This document shows, piece by piece, positions 1 to 7,592 of a stretch of 64,000 bases of DNA. Position numbers and translations under genes: made by a program. Position 1 is the first letter of the stretch. Each line of letters starts with the position of its first letter. The DNA comes from Halorubrum aethiopicum. Lineage in GTDB: Archaea; Halobacteriota; Halobacteria; Halobacteriales; Haloferacaceae. The stretch is taken from NCBI RefSeq assembly GCF_001542905.1, contig NZ_LOAJ01000001.1, forward strand, positions 310,001-374,000, given 5' to 3'. The notes beneath the pieces are model-generated. The model worked only from the letters and a program-made list of their open reading frames with translations, searched no databases and was not told the DNA's origin.

Positions 1-1
1 G

Positions 2-736
2 GCGGCCGGCAACGCGATGGAGGAGATGAACGCCATCGAGGACGAGTCCGGCGACACGATCGAGGACGTGGAGTCGCTGGCGGGAGAGATCGCGGAGATC
101 GGCGAGATAACGGACCTGATCACCGACATCGCCGAACAGACGAACATGCTCGCGTTGAACGCCTCCATCGAGGCCGCGCGGGTCGGAAAGGCCGGCGAGG
201 GCTTCGCGGTCGTCGCCGACGAGATCAAGGAACTGGCGGCCGAGACGGCCGAGGCGACCGACGACATCGAGACGCGGATCGACGCCATCCAGTCGACCTC
301 CACCGACGCCCTCTCCGGGATCCGGTCCGTCGACAGCCGGATCACGACCGGGGCGGACACGATCGAGGAGGCGCTCTCGGCGCTCGACGACATCGCCGAG
401 AACGTCGAGGAGGCCAACCGGGGGATCCAGGAGATAAGCGACGCGACGGACGACCAGGCGAGTTCCACCGAGGAGGTCGCGAGCATGGTCGAGGACGTCG
501 CGGAGTCCGCCCGACAGGTGAGCGCGGAGTCCGACAACGTGTCCGCGGCCGCAGAAGAGCAGACCTCGTCGCTGACGGAAGTCTCACGGAGCGCGTCGAC
601 GCTCGCCGAGCGGGCGACCGAGCTTCGCGAGCGGCTCTCGGAGTTCTCGATCGACCACGCGGCGACCGCGAATCCGCAGGTGACCGGCGAACGCGATGGG
701 ACGTCCGCCGCCGCGGACGGCGGGTTCGACTTCTGA
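2..736 (+). CDS. Methyl-accepting chemotaxis transducer, C-terminal part (gene begins before the window)
   Basis: The reading frame is open from base 2 to the stop at 736; the sensory and HAMP parts lie upstream. What is visible is the cytoplasmic signalling coiled coil. The hairpin tip that contacts CheW and CheA is recognisable by [20 protein letters not shown] and the following [15 protein letters not shown] (about bases 122-240). The rest is heptad-rich, very acidic helix, rich in E/A/S pairs that could serve as methylation sites, ending in a flexible tail ([13 protein letters not shown]). The input signal cannot be told from this fragment. It fits the chemotaxis operon 5 kb downstream. 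An internal ATG at 17 is not a credible start because homology continues before it. Confidence 0.93.
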   Translation, partial: AAGNAMEEMNAIEDESGDTIEDVESLAGEIAEIGEITDLITDIAEQTNMLALNASIEAARVGKAGEGFAVVADEIKELAAETAEATDDIETRIDAIQSTSTDALSGIRSVDSRITTGADTIEEALSALDDIAENVEEANRGIQEISDATDDQASSTEEVASMVEDVAESARQVSAESDNVSAAAEEQTSSLTEVSRSASTLAERATELRERLSEFSIDHAATANPQVTGERDGTSAAADGGFDF

Positions 737-819
737 GATCGACTTCTGAGACCGTGACTCACGCACGGGCGTGAACCGCGGCCGCGGCGTTTTTCCACGC
801 GAATCACGTTCACCCGCAC

Positions 820-1563
820 ATGAGCGACGAGTTCGACAAGGAAGCCGAACGCGAGAAGCTCCGCGAGAAGTTCGCGAAGGACGAGAAAAAGCGCGAGCAC
901 ACCCAGCGGATGTCCGAACTGCTCTTACAGGGCGCGACGATGACGAACCGCCACTGCGACACGTGTGGCGACCCGATATTCCGACACGACGGCCGGGAGT
1001 TCTGCCCGACGTGTCACGCGACCGAGGACGGGTTCGAGGTCCCAGCGGCCGACGAGACCGGAGACCGCGGGACCGACGCGGGCGAGGGCGGCTCGACCGC
1101 GGACGCCGACCGGTCGGCGGCTCCGGAAACGACCCGGAACCGGGAGGGATCGGCGGCCGCCGCCAACGGCGACGCCGACGGTGACGCTCCCGCTGCGACC
1201 GACGCCCAAGCGAACGCCACGGCCGACGCCGCCCCGAACGTCTCGAACACCCCGAACGCCGCGGAACCGGCCGAGACCGGAGGCGGACGCGACGCTCCCG
1301 AGGCGGGCGGCGGACGGTCGCCGTCGAGGGCGTCGACGCCGCCGTCGACCGGGGAATCGCCGGACTCGGCGGGTACCGCCGCGCCCGTCGAAACTTCGCC
1401 CGGCGACGACGCGGCGGGCGGGATCGCCGCGGCTCGGGAGTCGCTGACGCGGACGCTGACCCGGTTCGCCCGCGCGGCGGAGGAGACGGACGACCCGCGC
1501 CGCGCCCGCGATCACCTGCACGCGGCGCGGGAGGCGGCGGAGGCGCTCGCGGCGCTCGACTGA
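820..1563 (+). CDS. Sjogren's/scleroderma autoantigen 1 (p27) family zinc-ribbon protein
   Basis: 247 residues. The N-terminus (1-45) is a charged helix. It is followed by a zinc ribbon, CDTCGDPIF...FCPTC at about residues 46-66, as in archaeal homologues of human autoantigen p27. Residues 75-200 are a low-complexity Ala/Asp/Gly/Pro linker with no fold, and the last 45 residues form a predicted helix (TRFARAAEETDDPRRARDH). The family role is unknown; a nucleic-acid or protein-binding ribbon is likely. The gene stands alone between the transducer and a structured repeat; a perfect hairpin starts 22 bases after the stop. Family call is fairly sure, function not. Confidence 0.8.
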   Translation: MSDEFDKEAEREKLREKFAKDEKKREHTQRMSELLLQGATMTNRHCDTCGDPIFRHDGREFCPTCHATEDGFEVPAADETGDRGTDAGEGGSTADADRSAAPETTRNREGSAAAANGDADGDAPAATDAQANATADAAPNVSNTPNAAEPAETGGGRDAPEAGGGRSPSRASTPPSTGESPDSAGTAAPVETSPGDDAAGGIAAARESLTRTLTRFARAAEETDDPRRARDHLHAAREAAEALAALD

Positions 1564-1585
1564 GACGACTCGGTTCCGTTACTCG

Positions 1586-1610
1586 TTGCCGGCGCGGTGA
1601 GCGCCGGCAA
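1586..1610 (+). terminator. Perfect 10-bp hairpin after the p27-like gene
   Basis: ttgccggcgc (1586-1595) pairs perfectly with gcgccggcaa (1601-1610) around the loop ggtga, 22 bases after the stop at 1563. The first 17 bases of this region recur as a direct copy at about 1634-1650. There is no long T run directly after it, so termination is an inference from position. A similar 8-bp hairpin (17541-17548 with 17565-17572) sits 21 bases after the npdG stop, at the head of repeat copy 2. Confidence 0.45.
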
Positions 1611-1902
1611 AGGCCCAGTCGCTCGGTCGTACGTCGTTGCCGGCGCGGTGAACGTGACTGGGAAAAACACCTCCAAAGCCCCAGCCGTGAGGACTCGCGC
1701 GGCTCGTTGCGCTCCTCGCTCAGTCGCTATCGCTCCTTCGCTGCGGTGCTTACTTCGCCGTGCTTCGTCCTCACGGCTGCCCCTTTGAGTCCCACCCCAC
1801 CCCGCACAGCCCGCACCTCACGCCTCCCCAGCCTCGCTGCTCACTTCGTTCGCAGCGTCCCTCGCGGGCTCCTCGCGGCCGGTGGCCGCTCGGAGGCGCG
1901 CC
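1586..1902 (+). repeat. Structured intergenic repeat, copy 1
   Basis: One of four related elements in this window. Order of parts: a short ccaaag-type block, the block cctccaaagccccag, a long stem (agccgtgaggac 1683-1694 with gtcctcacggct 1767-1778), the conserved tgcccctttgagtccc, the conserved cacctcacgcctcccc, a second hairpin (cgctgc 1835-1840, 11-base loop, gcagcg 1852-1857) and a third (gcggcc 1875-1880, ggt, ggccgc 1884-1889). It fills the gap between two convergent genes and lies about 22 bases from both stop codons. No credible protein is encoded. Read on the minus strand, the long stem is followed by a T5 run. Confidence 0.85.
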
Positions 1903-1924
1903 GGAGCCTTAGTGGAAATCGACC

Positions 1925-3286
1925 CTATCGACCGCTCTCGACCGCCGTGCGCATCTCCTCGGCCAGCCGCTCGGCGCGGTCGGGGTCGGCGGACTCGGCG
2001 TAGATCCGGATCTTCGGCTCCGTTCCCGAGGGGCGGACGAGCACCCACGCGTCGCCGTAGTCGAGCCGGTAGCCGTCGGTCGTGTTCGGCGTCGCCTCCG
2101 AGGTCTCGACGAACGCCCGCGCGGCCGACAGCATGTCCTCTCGCTCGTCGCCGTCGTCGTACTCGACGTTGACGCGCACGAAGTGGTAGTCGGTGTAGGG
2201 CGCGATCGCCTCGCTGACGGGGGCCTCGGCGTCCGCGAGCAGCTCGAGGAAGCGCGCGCCGATGTACGCCCCGTCCCGCGAGAGCCGGTACGGCGGGAAG
2301 AACACCCCGCCGTTGCCCTCGCCGGCGATGGGGACGGTGACGCCCTCGTCGTCGAGTTCGCGGGTCCGGGTGATGATGTTCGTCGCGCCGATGGGCGTCA
2401 ACTCGAGGTCGGCGTCGTTGGCGTCACAGACGTCGACGAGCCGCTGGGAGACGTTGACGGCGCTGACGACGGCGTCGCCCGGGGAGAGCGCGTCGTCGGC
2501 GAGCGCCGCGAAGGAGGTGTCACCGTCGACCACCCGCCCGGTCTCGTCGACGAAGACCGCGCGGTCGGCGTCGCCGTCGTGGGCGATGCCTACGTCGGCG
2601 TCGGAGGTGGCGACGAGCCGCGAGAGCGCCCGGAGGTTCTCGGGCACCGGCTCGGAGTCCCGGCCGGGGAAGTGGCCGTCGGGCGTGGCGTTCACCGTCA
2701 GCACCTCACAGCCGAGCTCGCGGTAGATCCGCGGCGAACTCACCGACGCCGCGCCGTGACCGGGGTCGACCGCCACGGTGAGGTCGGCGTCGGCGATCGC
2801 CTCCCGGTCGATCGCGGCGACGAGCTGGTCCGCGTAGTCGTCCACGACGCCCTCGACCGTCGTCTCGCTGCCGGCGGTCCGCCAGTCGGCGTGGTCGTAG
2901 TCGTCGTCGAGGACGCGCCGCTCGACGCGCTCCAACACGTCGACGGAGAGCTCGACGCCGTCGTCGCCGACGAGCTTGATCCCGTTGAACTCGGCCGGGT
3001 TGTGCGAGGCGGTGACGAGCACGCAGGGGACGCCGACGGACTCACAGTAGTTCCCGACCGCGGGCGTGGGGACGACGCCGAGCCGGTCGACGTCGCAGCC
3101 GACGGCGGCGAGCCCGCTGGCGGCGGCGTTGGCGAACAGCTCGCCGGTGGTGCGGGTGTCGCGGGCGACGGCGATCCGGTCGGACTCCCACGTCGATCCG
3201 GCCGCCTTCGCGATGTCGAGGACGAGCTCCGGCGTGAGATACCGGAGTGCGACCCCGCGAATGCCGCTGGATCCGAACAGCTCCAT
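1925..3286 (-). CDS. glmM: Phosphohexomutase of the GlmM/ManB family (probable phosphoglucosamine mutase)
   Basis: 453 residues, usual for the family. It converts a hexose 6-phosphate to the 1-phosphate, probably glucosamine-6-P to glucosamine-1-P for nucleotide-sugar supply (S-layer and glycoprotein glycosylation). The N-terminus MELFGSSGIRG is the family opening. The phosphoserine loop is VTASHNPAEFNG, the metal loop DGDADR, the sugar loop GEGNGG, and the C-terminal phosphate loop RPSGTEPKIRIY. A far longer open frame upstream is rejected because homology begins exactly at the ATG at 3286. Specificity (glucosamine, glucose or mannose) cannot be read from motifs alone, so the symbol is provisional. 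Confidence 0.88.
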   Translation of the reverse strand: MELFGSSGIRGVALRYLTPELVLDIAKAAGSTWESDRIAVARDTRTTGELFANAAASGLAAVGCDVDRLGVVPTPAVGNYCESVGVPCVLVTASHNPAEFNGIKLVGDDGVELSVDVLERVERRVLDDDYDHADWRTAGSETTVEGVVDDYADQLVAAIDREAIADADLTVAVDPGHGAASVSSPRIYRELGCEVLTVNATPDGHFPGRDSEPVPENLRALSRLVATSDADVGIAHDGDADRAVFVDETGRVVDGDTSFAALADDALSPGDAVVSAVNVSQRLVDVCDANDADLELTPIGATNIITRTRELDDEGVTVPIAGEGNGGVFFPPYRLSRDGAYIGARFLELLADAEAPVSEAIAPYTDYHFVRVNVEYDDGDEREDMLSAARAFVETSEATPNTTDGYRLDYGDAWVLVRPSGTEPKIRIYAESADPDRAERLAEEMRTAVESGR

Positions 3287-3419
3287 ACGGGGCCATGGGC
3301 CGGCCGACGGGAAAGCGGTTCCGAACGTGGTCGCGCGCGGCCTCGAACGCGGGCCCCGTCGACGCCCGCTGACCGACCGCACTCGCGGGGTTGAAACCCG
3401 TCGCGTCCGTACCCCGGAC

Positions 3420-4031
3420 ATGAAGCGTTCACGGCGGGACCTGCTGTTGCGAGCCGGCGCGGCCGGAGTCGCCCTCGGCCCGATCGCGACGGCCGGCTGT
3501 CTCGACGTCGCCGCCGGCGACGGGCCGCAGGGTCCCGAGGGGACGCCGGAGACCCTGTCGTGTCCCGACGAGGGGTTCGTCCGGCTCGAGGCCCCGTTCG
3601 ACGGGAGCGTCGAACCGCGGACCGTCGAGACGACGGGAGGGGAGGAAACGACCGTCGAGCTGTCCGCGGAGGGGACCGCCGAGACGTACGGACAGTCGCT
3701 CCGACTCGTGTTGCGGAACACCGGCGAGGCGGCGGCGGCGACCCGCGGCGAGCACGCGTACTCGATACAGCGCCGGACCGGCGAGGGGTGGCTCGACGTG
3801 CGCGGGTCGACGACCGGCGAGGCCGCGGACCTCCCCCGCGAGGACGACGCGCTCGAGCCGGGGGACACCTACAGCTGGTCGATCGAACTGGAGGAGTCGG
3901 CGATCGCCGACGCCGTTCCGGGACGCGAACTCGACGTCTGTCCCCCGCTCGGCTCGGGACCCCACCGGTTCGTCTACTGGGGGGTCGTCGACGCCCCGCC
4001 GGTCGGGATCGAGTTCGAACTGGTCGGGTGA
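3420..4031 (+). CDS. Tat-exported lipoprotein of unknown function
   Basis: 203 residues. The start KRSRRDLLLRAGAAGVALG is a twin-arginine signal, and ATAGC is a lipobox, so the mature protein should be exported folded and lipid-anchored at Cys. The mature part is acidic, beta-rich and immunoglobulin-like in feel (LRLVLRNTGEAA, SWSIEL), similar in layout to haloarchaeal proteins that bind or display on the cell surface. Two further Cys (LSCPDEG near the start, DVCPP near the end) may form a disulfide. Divergent from glmM with 133 bases between. No specific family recognised. Confidence 0.8.
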   Translation: MKRSRRDLLLRAGAAGVALGPIATAGCLDVAAGDGPQGPEGTPETLSCPDEGFVRLEAPFDGSVEPRTVETTGGEETTVELSAEGTAETYGQSLRLVLRNTGEAAAATRGEHAYSIQRRTGEGWLDVRGSTTGEAADLPREDDALEPGDTYSWSIELEESAIADAVPGRELDVCPPLGSGPHRFVYWGVVDAPPVGIEFELVG

Positions 4032-4089
4032 GGGTTCGAACCGGTCGGGTGAGGCGACGCCGCGGAGCGCTCGAAACGCCCGCCGGAGT

Positions 4090-4698
4090 TCAAAACGACT
4101 CCCAGCCGGAGGGGTGTCCCATCCGGTCGCGGACCCGGAACTGCCGCTCGTCGCCCTCGACGCGGGTCTCGACGACCGTGTCGAAGGGCTCGTACAGCGT
4201 GTGGATCACCTGCTCGTCGTGGGCCGTCGAGCCGACGACGCTCGCGAACGGCCACCCCTGCCCCGAGCACTGGGAGGCCATCACGCGGGTGAACTGGTAG
4301 ATCCGGTCGGGGTCCCAGTACATCAACAGCTCGGAGAGCGAGTAGACGCCGACCGCCCGCTCGCGTCCGGCCGACGACTCGACCACGTCGGTGAACTTGA
4401 TCCCGATCTCCGTGAGGTCGCCGGGACCGCTCACGTACTTCGTCGTCGGCGTGTCGGCGGGCTTTTCGCCCTGCTGGTGGGTGACGCAGTCGATGACGAC
4501 GAGGTCGTCGCCGCCGCTCCCGACGATCCGGTCGTGGTCCGCCCGCACCTTCTCCGCGGTCCGACCGGTCGAGACGACGACGGGCGCGTCCGACCACGCG
4601 GCGAGCAGGCGATTGAAGAGGTCGTACTTCCCGCTCATCGGTGGTCCGCTGACGAGGACGCTGTCGGCGGAGACGACAGCGTCGGGTAGCGGACTCAT
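4090..4698 (-). CDS. RecA/KaiC-superfamily ATPase-like protein
   Basis: 202 residues. A Walker A-like loop GPPMSGKY (Lys24) follows the first strand VLVSG; a Walker B-like strand DLVVIDCVT lies about residues 63-71. This is the compact NTPase-like type common next to signal-transduction genes in haloarchaea, often as an output or partner of KaiC-like proteins. The loop has Tyr where Thr/Ser normally follows Lys, so ATP hydrolysis may be weak. It ends 42 bases ahead of a small gene and a second ATPase gene on the same strand, suggesting a three-gene unit beside cheW. Function unknown. Confidence 0.75.
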   Translation of the reverse strand: MSPLPDAVVSADSVLVSGPPMSGKYDLFNRLLAAWSDAPVVVSTGRTAEKVRADHDRIVGSGGDDLVVIDCVTHQQGEKPADTPTTKYVSGPGDLTEIGIKFTDVVESSAGRERAVGVYSLSELLMYWDPDRIYQFTRVMASQCSGQGWPFASVVGSTAHDEQVIHTLYEPFDTVVETRVEGDERQFRVRDRMGHPSGWESF

Positions 4699-4741
4699 GT
4701 CTCACACATCGGGGCGACCCCGATAAAACCCTTCCGAGGGA

Positions 4742-5128
4742 TCACTTTCGGAGGAACCTCGGCAGGTCAAGCGCGGACGGTGGGCCGGTTCGCGGCGAGC
4801 GGGTGAGCGTCAGTTCGCTGAGAGCTCCGGGAAGCGCCGCCGGCAGCGGCGGCGTCCGCGGCGTGCCGACCCCGTCGACCAGCTCCGCCCAAACGGCCTC
4901 GGGCTCCTCGGCCGGAGCCTCGAGCGCCTTGGTCCGCCCCTCGTCGTAGGCGAGTTCGACCATGCTCCGTTCGTACGCGCCGGGGAACGCCTCGAGGATC
5001 CGGTCGAGTTCGGTCGGCCGTGCGCTCCCGCAGCCGGCCGCCACGCCGAGCGCGAACGCGCGGTCGATGGCGGCCTGGCGGGTCAGCTCCGCCGGCTCCC
5101 AGTCCGTCCCGAAGGTCCGGTCGTACAT
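4742..5128 (-). CDS. Small hypothetical protein coupled to a KaiC-like ATPase
   Basis: 128 residues from the ATG at 5128, whose A is shared with the TGA stop of the upstream ATPase gene (TGATG), so translation is very likely coupled. The first 80 residues look helical (RQAAIDRAFALGVAAG, MVELAYDEGRTKA) and the tail is Pro/Leu/Arg rich (LDLPRFLRK). No catalytic motif and no family recognised. Its position between two RecA-like ATPases suggests a dedicated partner or regulator. Confidence 0.72.
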   Translation of the reverse strand: MYDRTFGTDWEPAELTRQAAIDRAFALGVAAGCGSARPTELDRILEAFPGAYERSMVELAYDEGRTKALEAPAEEPEAVWAELVDGVGTPRTPPLPAALPGALSELTLTRSPRTGPPSALDLPRFLRK

Positions 5129-5823
5129 CACCGGGTCACCGTCGCGGCCGAGCCGACGCGGATCCCCCCGTCGGTGAACTCGACGTCTTGAATGTCCGTG
5201 TTCACGTCGGTTCCCCGCATCTTCAACACCTGTATCCCGCGGCGCATTCCCTCGTCCTCCAGGTAGTTGTGAAGGAAGACGACGCCGTGGGCGAGGTAGT
5301 GCTCCTCGGAGTAGGCGCTGGGATCGGTCATCTCGGAGATGAGCATCGTCGTCGCGTCCGTCCGCTTCAGCGAGGAGAGCAGCTGGATCATGGTGTCCTC
5401 GTCGTCGTCGAGCAGGAAGCGCAACAGCATCGTCGAGTCGAAGACGACCCGGTCGATGTCGCGGGAGTTGACGAACCCCGTGAGCCGGTTCGTGACCCCC
5501 GATCGGTCCCGGCGGTCGCCCGGGAGCCCGAAGAACCGCCGCCCGTCGGCCGAGAAGGAGTCGAGGAAGGTCACCCGGTCGGTGTCGAGGGCGCGGTCGA
5601 ACCCGAAGTCGTACCCGCCCATGTCGCGGCGGATCCCCTCCTTCGTCTCGTGCATGCTGACGTACAACACGTCGTCCCCGTTTCGGGCGCCCTGGGCCGC
5701 GAACTGCGAGCAGAACGTCGTCTTGCCGCTGCCGGGAGGGCCGCTCACCACGTACAGCCGGTCGGACGGGAACCCCCCGTCGACGAGCTCGTCGAACCCG
5801 GGAACCCCGCTGGAGACTCGCAT
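5128..5823 (-). CDS. RAD55/KaiC-family RecA-like ATPase
   Basis: 231 residues, one KaiC domain. It opens with the family signature SSGVPGFDELVDGGFP, then Walker A GPPGSGKTT (Lys34) and Walker B RVVFDS at about 128. The KaiC-type SMHETKEGI segment (about 55-65) follows the second strand. Such single-domain KaiC proteins in haloarchaea accompany bacterio-opsin activators, transducers and che genes and are thought to act as ATP-driven switches, but no role is proven here. It overlaps the next gene by one base and lies 86 bases from cheW, same strand. Confidence 0.85.
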   Translation of the reverse strand: MRVSSGVPGFDELVDGGFPSDRLYVVSGPPGSGKTTFCSQFAAQGARNGDDVLYVSMHETKEGIRRDMGGYDFGFDRALDTDRVTFLDSFSADGRRFFGLPGDRRDRSGVTNRLTGFVNSRDIDRVVFDSTMLLRFLLDDDEDTMIQLLSSLKRTDATTMLISEMTDPSAYSEEHYLAHGVVFLHNYLEDEGMRRGIQVLKMRGTDVNTDIQDVEFTDGGIRVGSAATVTR

Positions 5824-5909
5824 ACGTGGAGCATCGCGGGCGGCCCGATAAGCGTTGGCACCCGTTTTTCAGCGGTGAGAACCCGAGTCCGTCGGCGGCG
5901 ACCGGTCGA

Positions 5910-6401
5910 TCACGCCTCCGCGGACTCCTCGGCCGACGGGCCGTCCTCCGCGACGTCGACCTCGGCGTCGACGTCGACGTCGGGAGCGACCCAGACGACG
6001 AAGCGGTCGTCGGATTTGACGATCCCGTGGACCCCCTCGTCGTCGGCGGTGGTCCCCTCGTCGACGTCGTCGGGCGCTACGTCCCTGACCTGGAACACCT
6101 CGTCGACGATCCACCCGACGGTCCCGCCCTCGGAGACGCGGTCGTCGTCGTCGAAGACGACGATCCGCTCGCGGGGGCCCGTCTCCTCGATCGAGAAGAG
6201 CGTCTTCGGGTCGACGATCGTCGTGGTCCGACCGCGGAGGTCCATCACGCCCTCGACGTGGTCGGGGGAGTTGGGGATCCGCGTGAGCTCGCCGGCGTCG
6301 ACGATCTCGTCGATGACCCCGATGTCCAGACAGTACGTGCCGTCGCCGAGGCCGAACTCCAGTACCTTCGTGTGTTCGGCGTCCGCCTCCGTGGCTGGCA
6401 T
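5910..6401 (-). CDS. cheW: Chemotaxis coupling protein CheW
   Basis: 163 residues. CheW joins transducers to the kinase CheA. The core has the expected strands: VLEFGLGDGTYCLDIGVIDEI, then the conserved RIPNSPDHVEGVMDLRG (about 39-55), TTTIVDPKTLF, and GWIVDEVFQV. The last 25 residues are an acidic tail typical of halophiles. The start at 6401 is chosen because homology begins a few residues later and a TATA-like element lies about 30 bases upstream. It is transcribed away from cheB; the 102-base spacer carries two palindromes. Confidence 0.93.
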   Translation of the reverse strand: MPATEADAEHTKVLEFGLGDGTYCLDIGVIDEIVDAGELTRIPNSPDHVEGVMDLRGRTTTIVDPKTLFSIEETGPRERIVVFDDDDRVSEGGTVGWIVDEVFQVRDVAPDDVDEGTTADDEGVHGIVKSDDRFVVWVAPDVDVDAEVDVAEDGPSAEESAEA

Positions 6402-6424
6402 ACCTCCACTCGCGCCGAGACGGC

Positions 6425-6480
6425 GGATAACGGTATCCCCTGAATTATCACCGGTGATTCCTGGGTCCGTGGGTTTATGC
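6425..6480. promoter_or_regulatory. Divergent cheW/cheB promoter region with two palindromes
   Basis: ggata-acgg-tatcc (6425-6438) overlaps the place expected for the cheW TATA box, about 30 bases before its ATG. atcaccggtgat (6447-6458) is a perfect 12-base palindrome between the two promoters. gtttatgc (6472-6479) is the TATA box of cheB, 29 bases before the ATG at 6504, which implies a leaderless cheB mRNA. An alternative cheB start at 6477 would lie inside this TATA box. Operator function is an inference. Confidence 0.55.
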
Positions 6481-6503
6481 TCGCTCTGGGACCGGTTTCG
6501 GAC

Positions 6504-7592
6504 ATGAGCAGGACGACGGATCGGCGCGGCGGCCGAAGCGACGCCCCGCGGGTGGTCGTCGTCGACGACTCGCCGTTCATGCGCGGGCTGATCGGCGACC
6601 TCCTGACCGACGCTGGGGTGGCCGTCGTCGGAGAGGCGAGCGACGGCGAGGAGGCGCTGTCGGTGGTGGCCGAGACCCGACCGGACGTGGTGACCATGGA
6701 CGTCGAGATGCCGGGAATGGGCGGGCTCGAGGCCGTCGAGCGGCTGATGGCGGAGACGCCGACGCCCGTGTTGATGCTGTCGGCACACACCGCGGAGGGT
6801 GCCGAGGTGACCTTCGAGGCGCTCGAGCGCGGCGCGGTCGACTTCTTCTCGAAGCCCGGCGGCGAGGTGTCGACCGGCGTCTCGCGAGAGGCCGACCGGC
6901 TCGTCGAGGCGGTCCGGTCGGTCGCCGACGCGGACCTCGAGGCCGCGACCCGCGACCGAACCCCCCGAACCGCCTCCGCGACGGGATCGGCGTCGGACGT
7001 CGACCTCGCGGAGCCGCTGACCGCCGTGGTCGGCGCGTCGACGGGCGGTCCGAAGGCGGTCGAACGGGTGCTCTCCGCGCTCCCGATGGCCGACTGTCGG
7101 GTGCTCGTCGTCCAACACATGCCTGCGGCGTTCACCTCGCGGTTCGCGGAACGGCTCGACGCGGCCGCGGAGTACGACGTGCGGGAGGCGACGGACGGCG
7201 CGCGGATCGGGGCCGGCGAGGCGCTCGTCGCGCCCGGCGGCAGACACATGCGAGTCGGCAGCTACCGCGCGGGCCGTCTGCGCGTGAAGCTCGTCGACGA
7301 GGACGCCGTGGGCGGCGACGCCCCGTCGGTGACGCCGTCCGTCGACGTGACGATGCGGTCGGCCGCGGAGACCGTCTCCGACCCCCTCGTGGGAGTAGTC
7401 CTCACGGGCATGGGCGACGACGGATCGAGGGGGATCCGGGCGATGGCCGACGCCGGGGCGCGGACGGTCGCGCAGAGCGAGGACACCTGCGTCGTCTACG
7501 GGATGCCGAAACGAGCCGTGGGAACCGGGGCGATCGACTCGGTGTGTGACCTCGACGACGTCGCCGGCGCGATCCTCGGGGGTGCGGCCTGA
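6504..7592 (+). CDS. cheB: Chemotaxis response regulator and methylesterase CheB
   Basis: 362 residues. The receiver domain (about 15-130) has the acid pair in VVVVDDSPFMRG, the phospho-acceptor Asp66 in TMDVEMPGMGG and the conserved Lys in FFSKPGG. The methylesterase domain (about 175-360) has the catalytic Ser in GASTGGPKAV, His in VQHMPAAFTSRFA and Asp in LTGMGDDGSRG. It removes methyl groups (and deamidates Gln) on transducers to reset sensitivity. First gene of a five-gene operon; its TGA overlaps the ATG of cheA by one base. Confidence 0.95.
   Translation: MSRTTDRRGGRSDAPRVVVVDDSPFMRGLIGDLLTDAGVAVVGEASDGEEALSVVAETRPDVVTMDVEMPGMGGLEAVERLMAETPTPVLMLSAHTAEGAEVTFEALERGAVDFFSKPGGEVSTGVSREADRLVEAVRSVADADLEAATRDRTPRTASATGSASDVDLAEPLTAVVGASTGGPKAVERVLSALPMADCRVLVVQHMPAAFTSRFAERLDAAAEYDVREATDGARIGAGEALVAPGGRHMRVGSYRAGRLRVKLVDEDAVGGDAPSVTPSVDVTMRSAAETVSDPLVGVVLTGMGDDGSRGIRAMADAGARTVAQSEDTCVVYGMPKRAVGTGAIDSVCDLDDVAGAILGGAA

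Noticed and set aside
1925-3868. 647-residue open frame running through and beyond the glmM start
   Set aside because: Only the part from 3286 matches the phosphohexomutase family; the extension is Ser/Arg/Pro-rich and overlaps the oppositely oriented lipoprotein gene.
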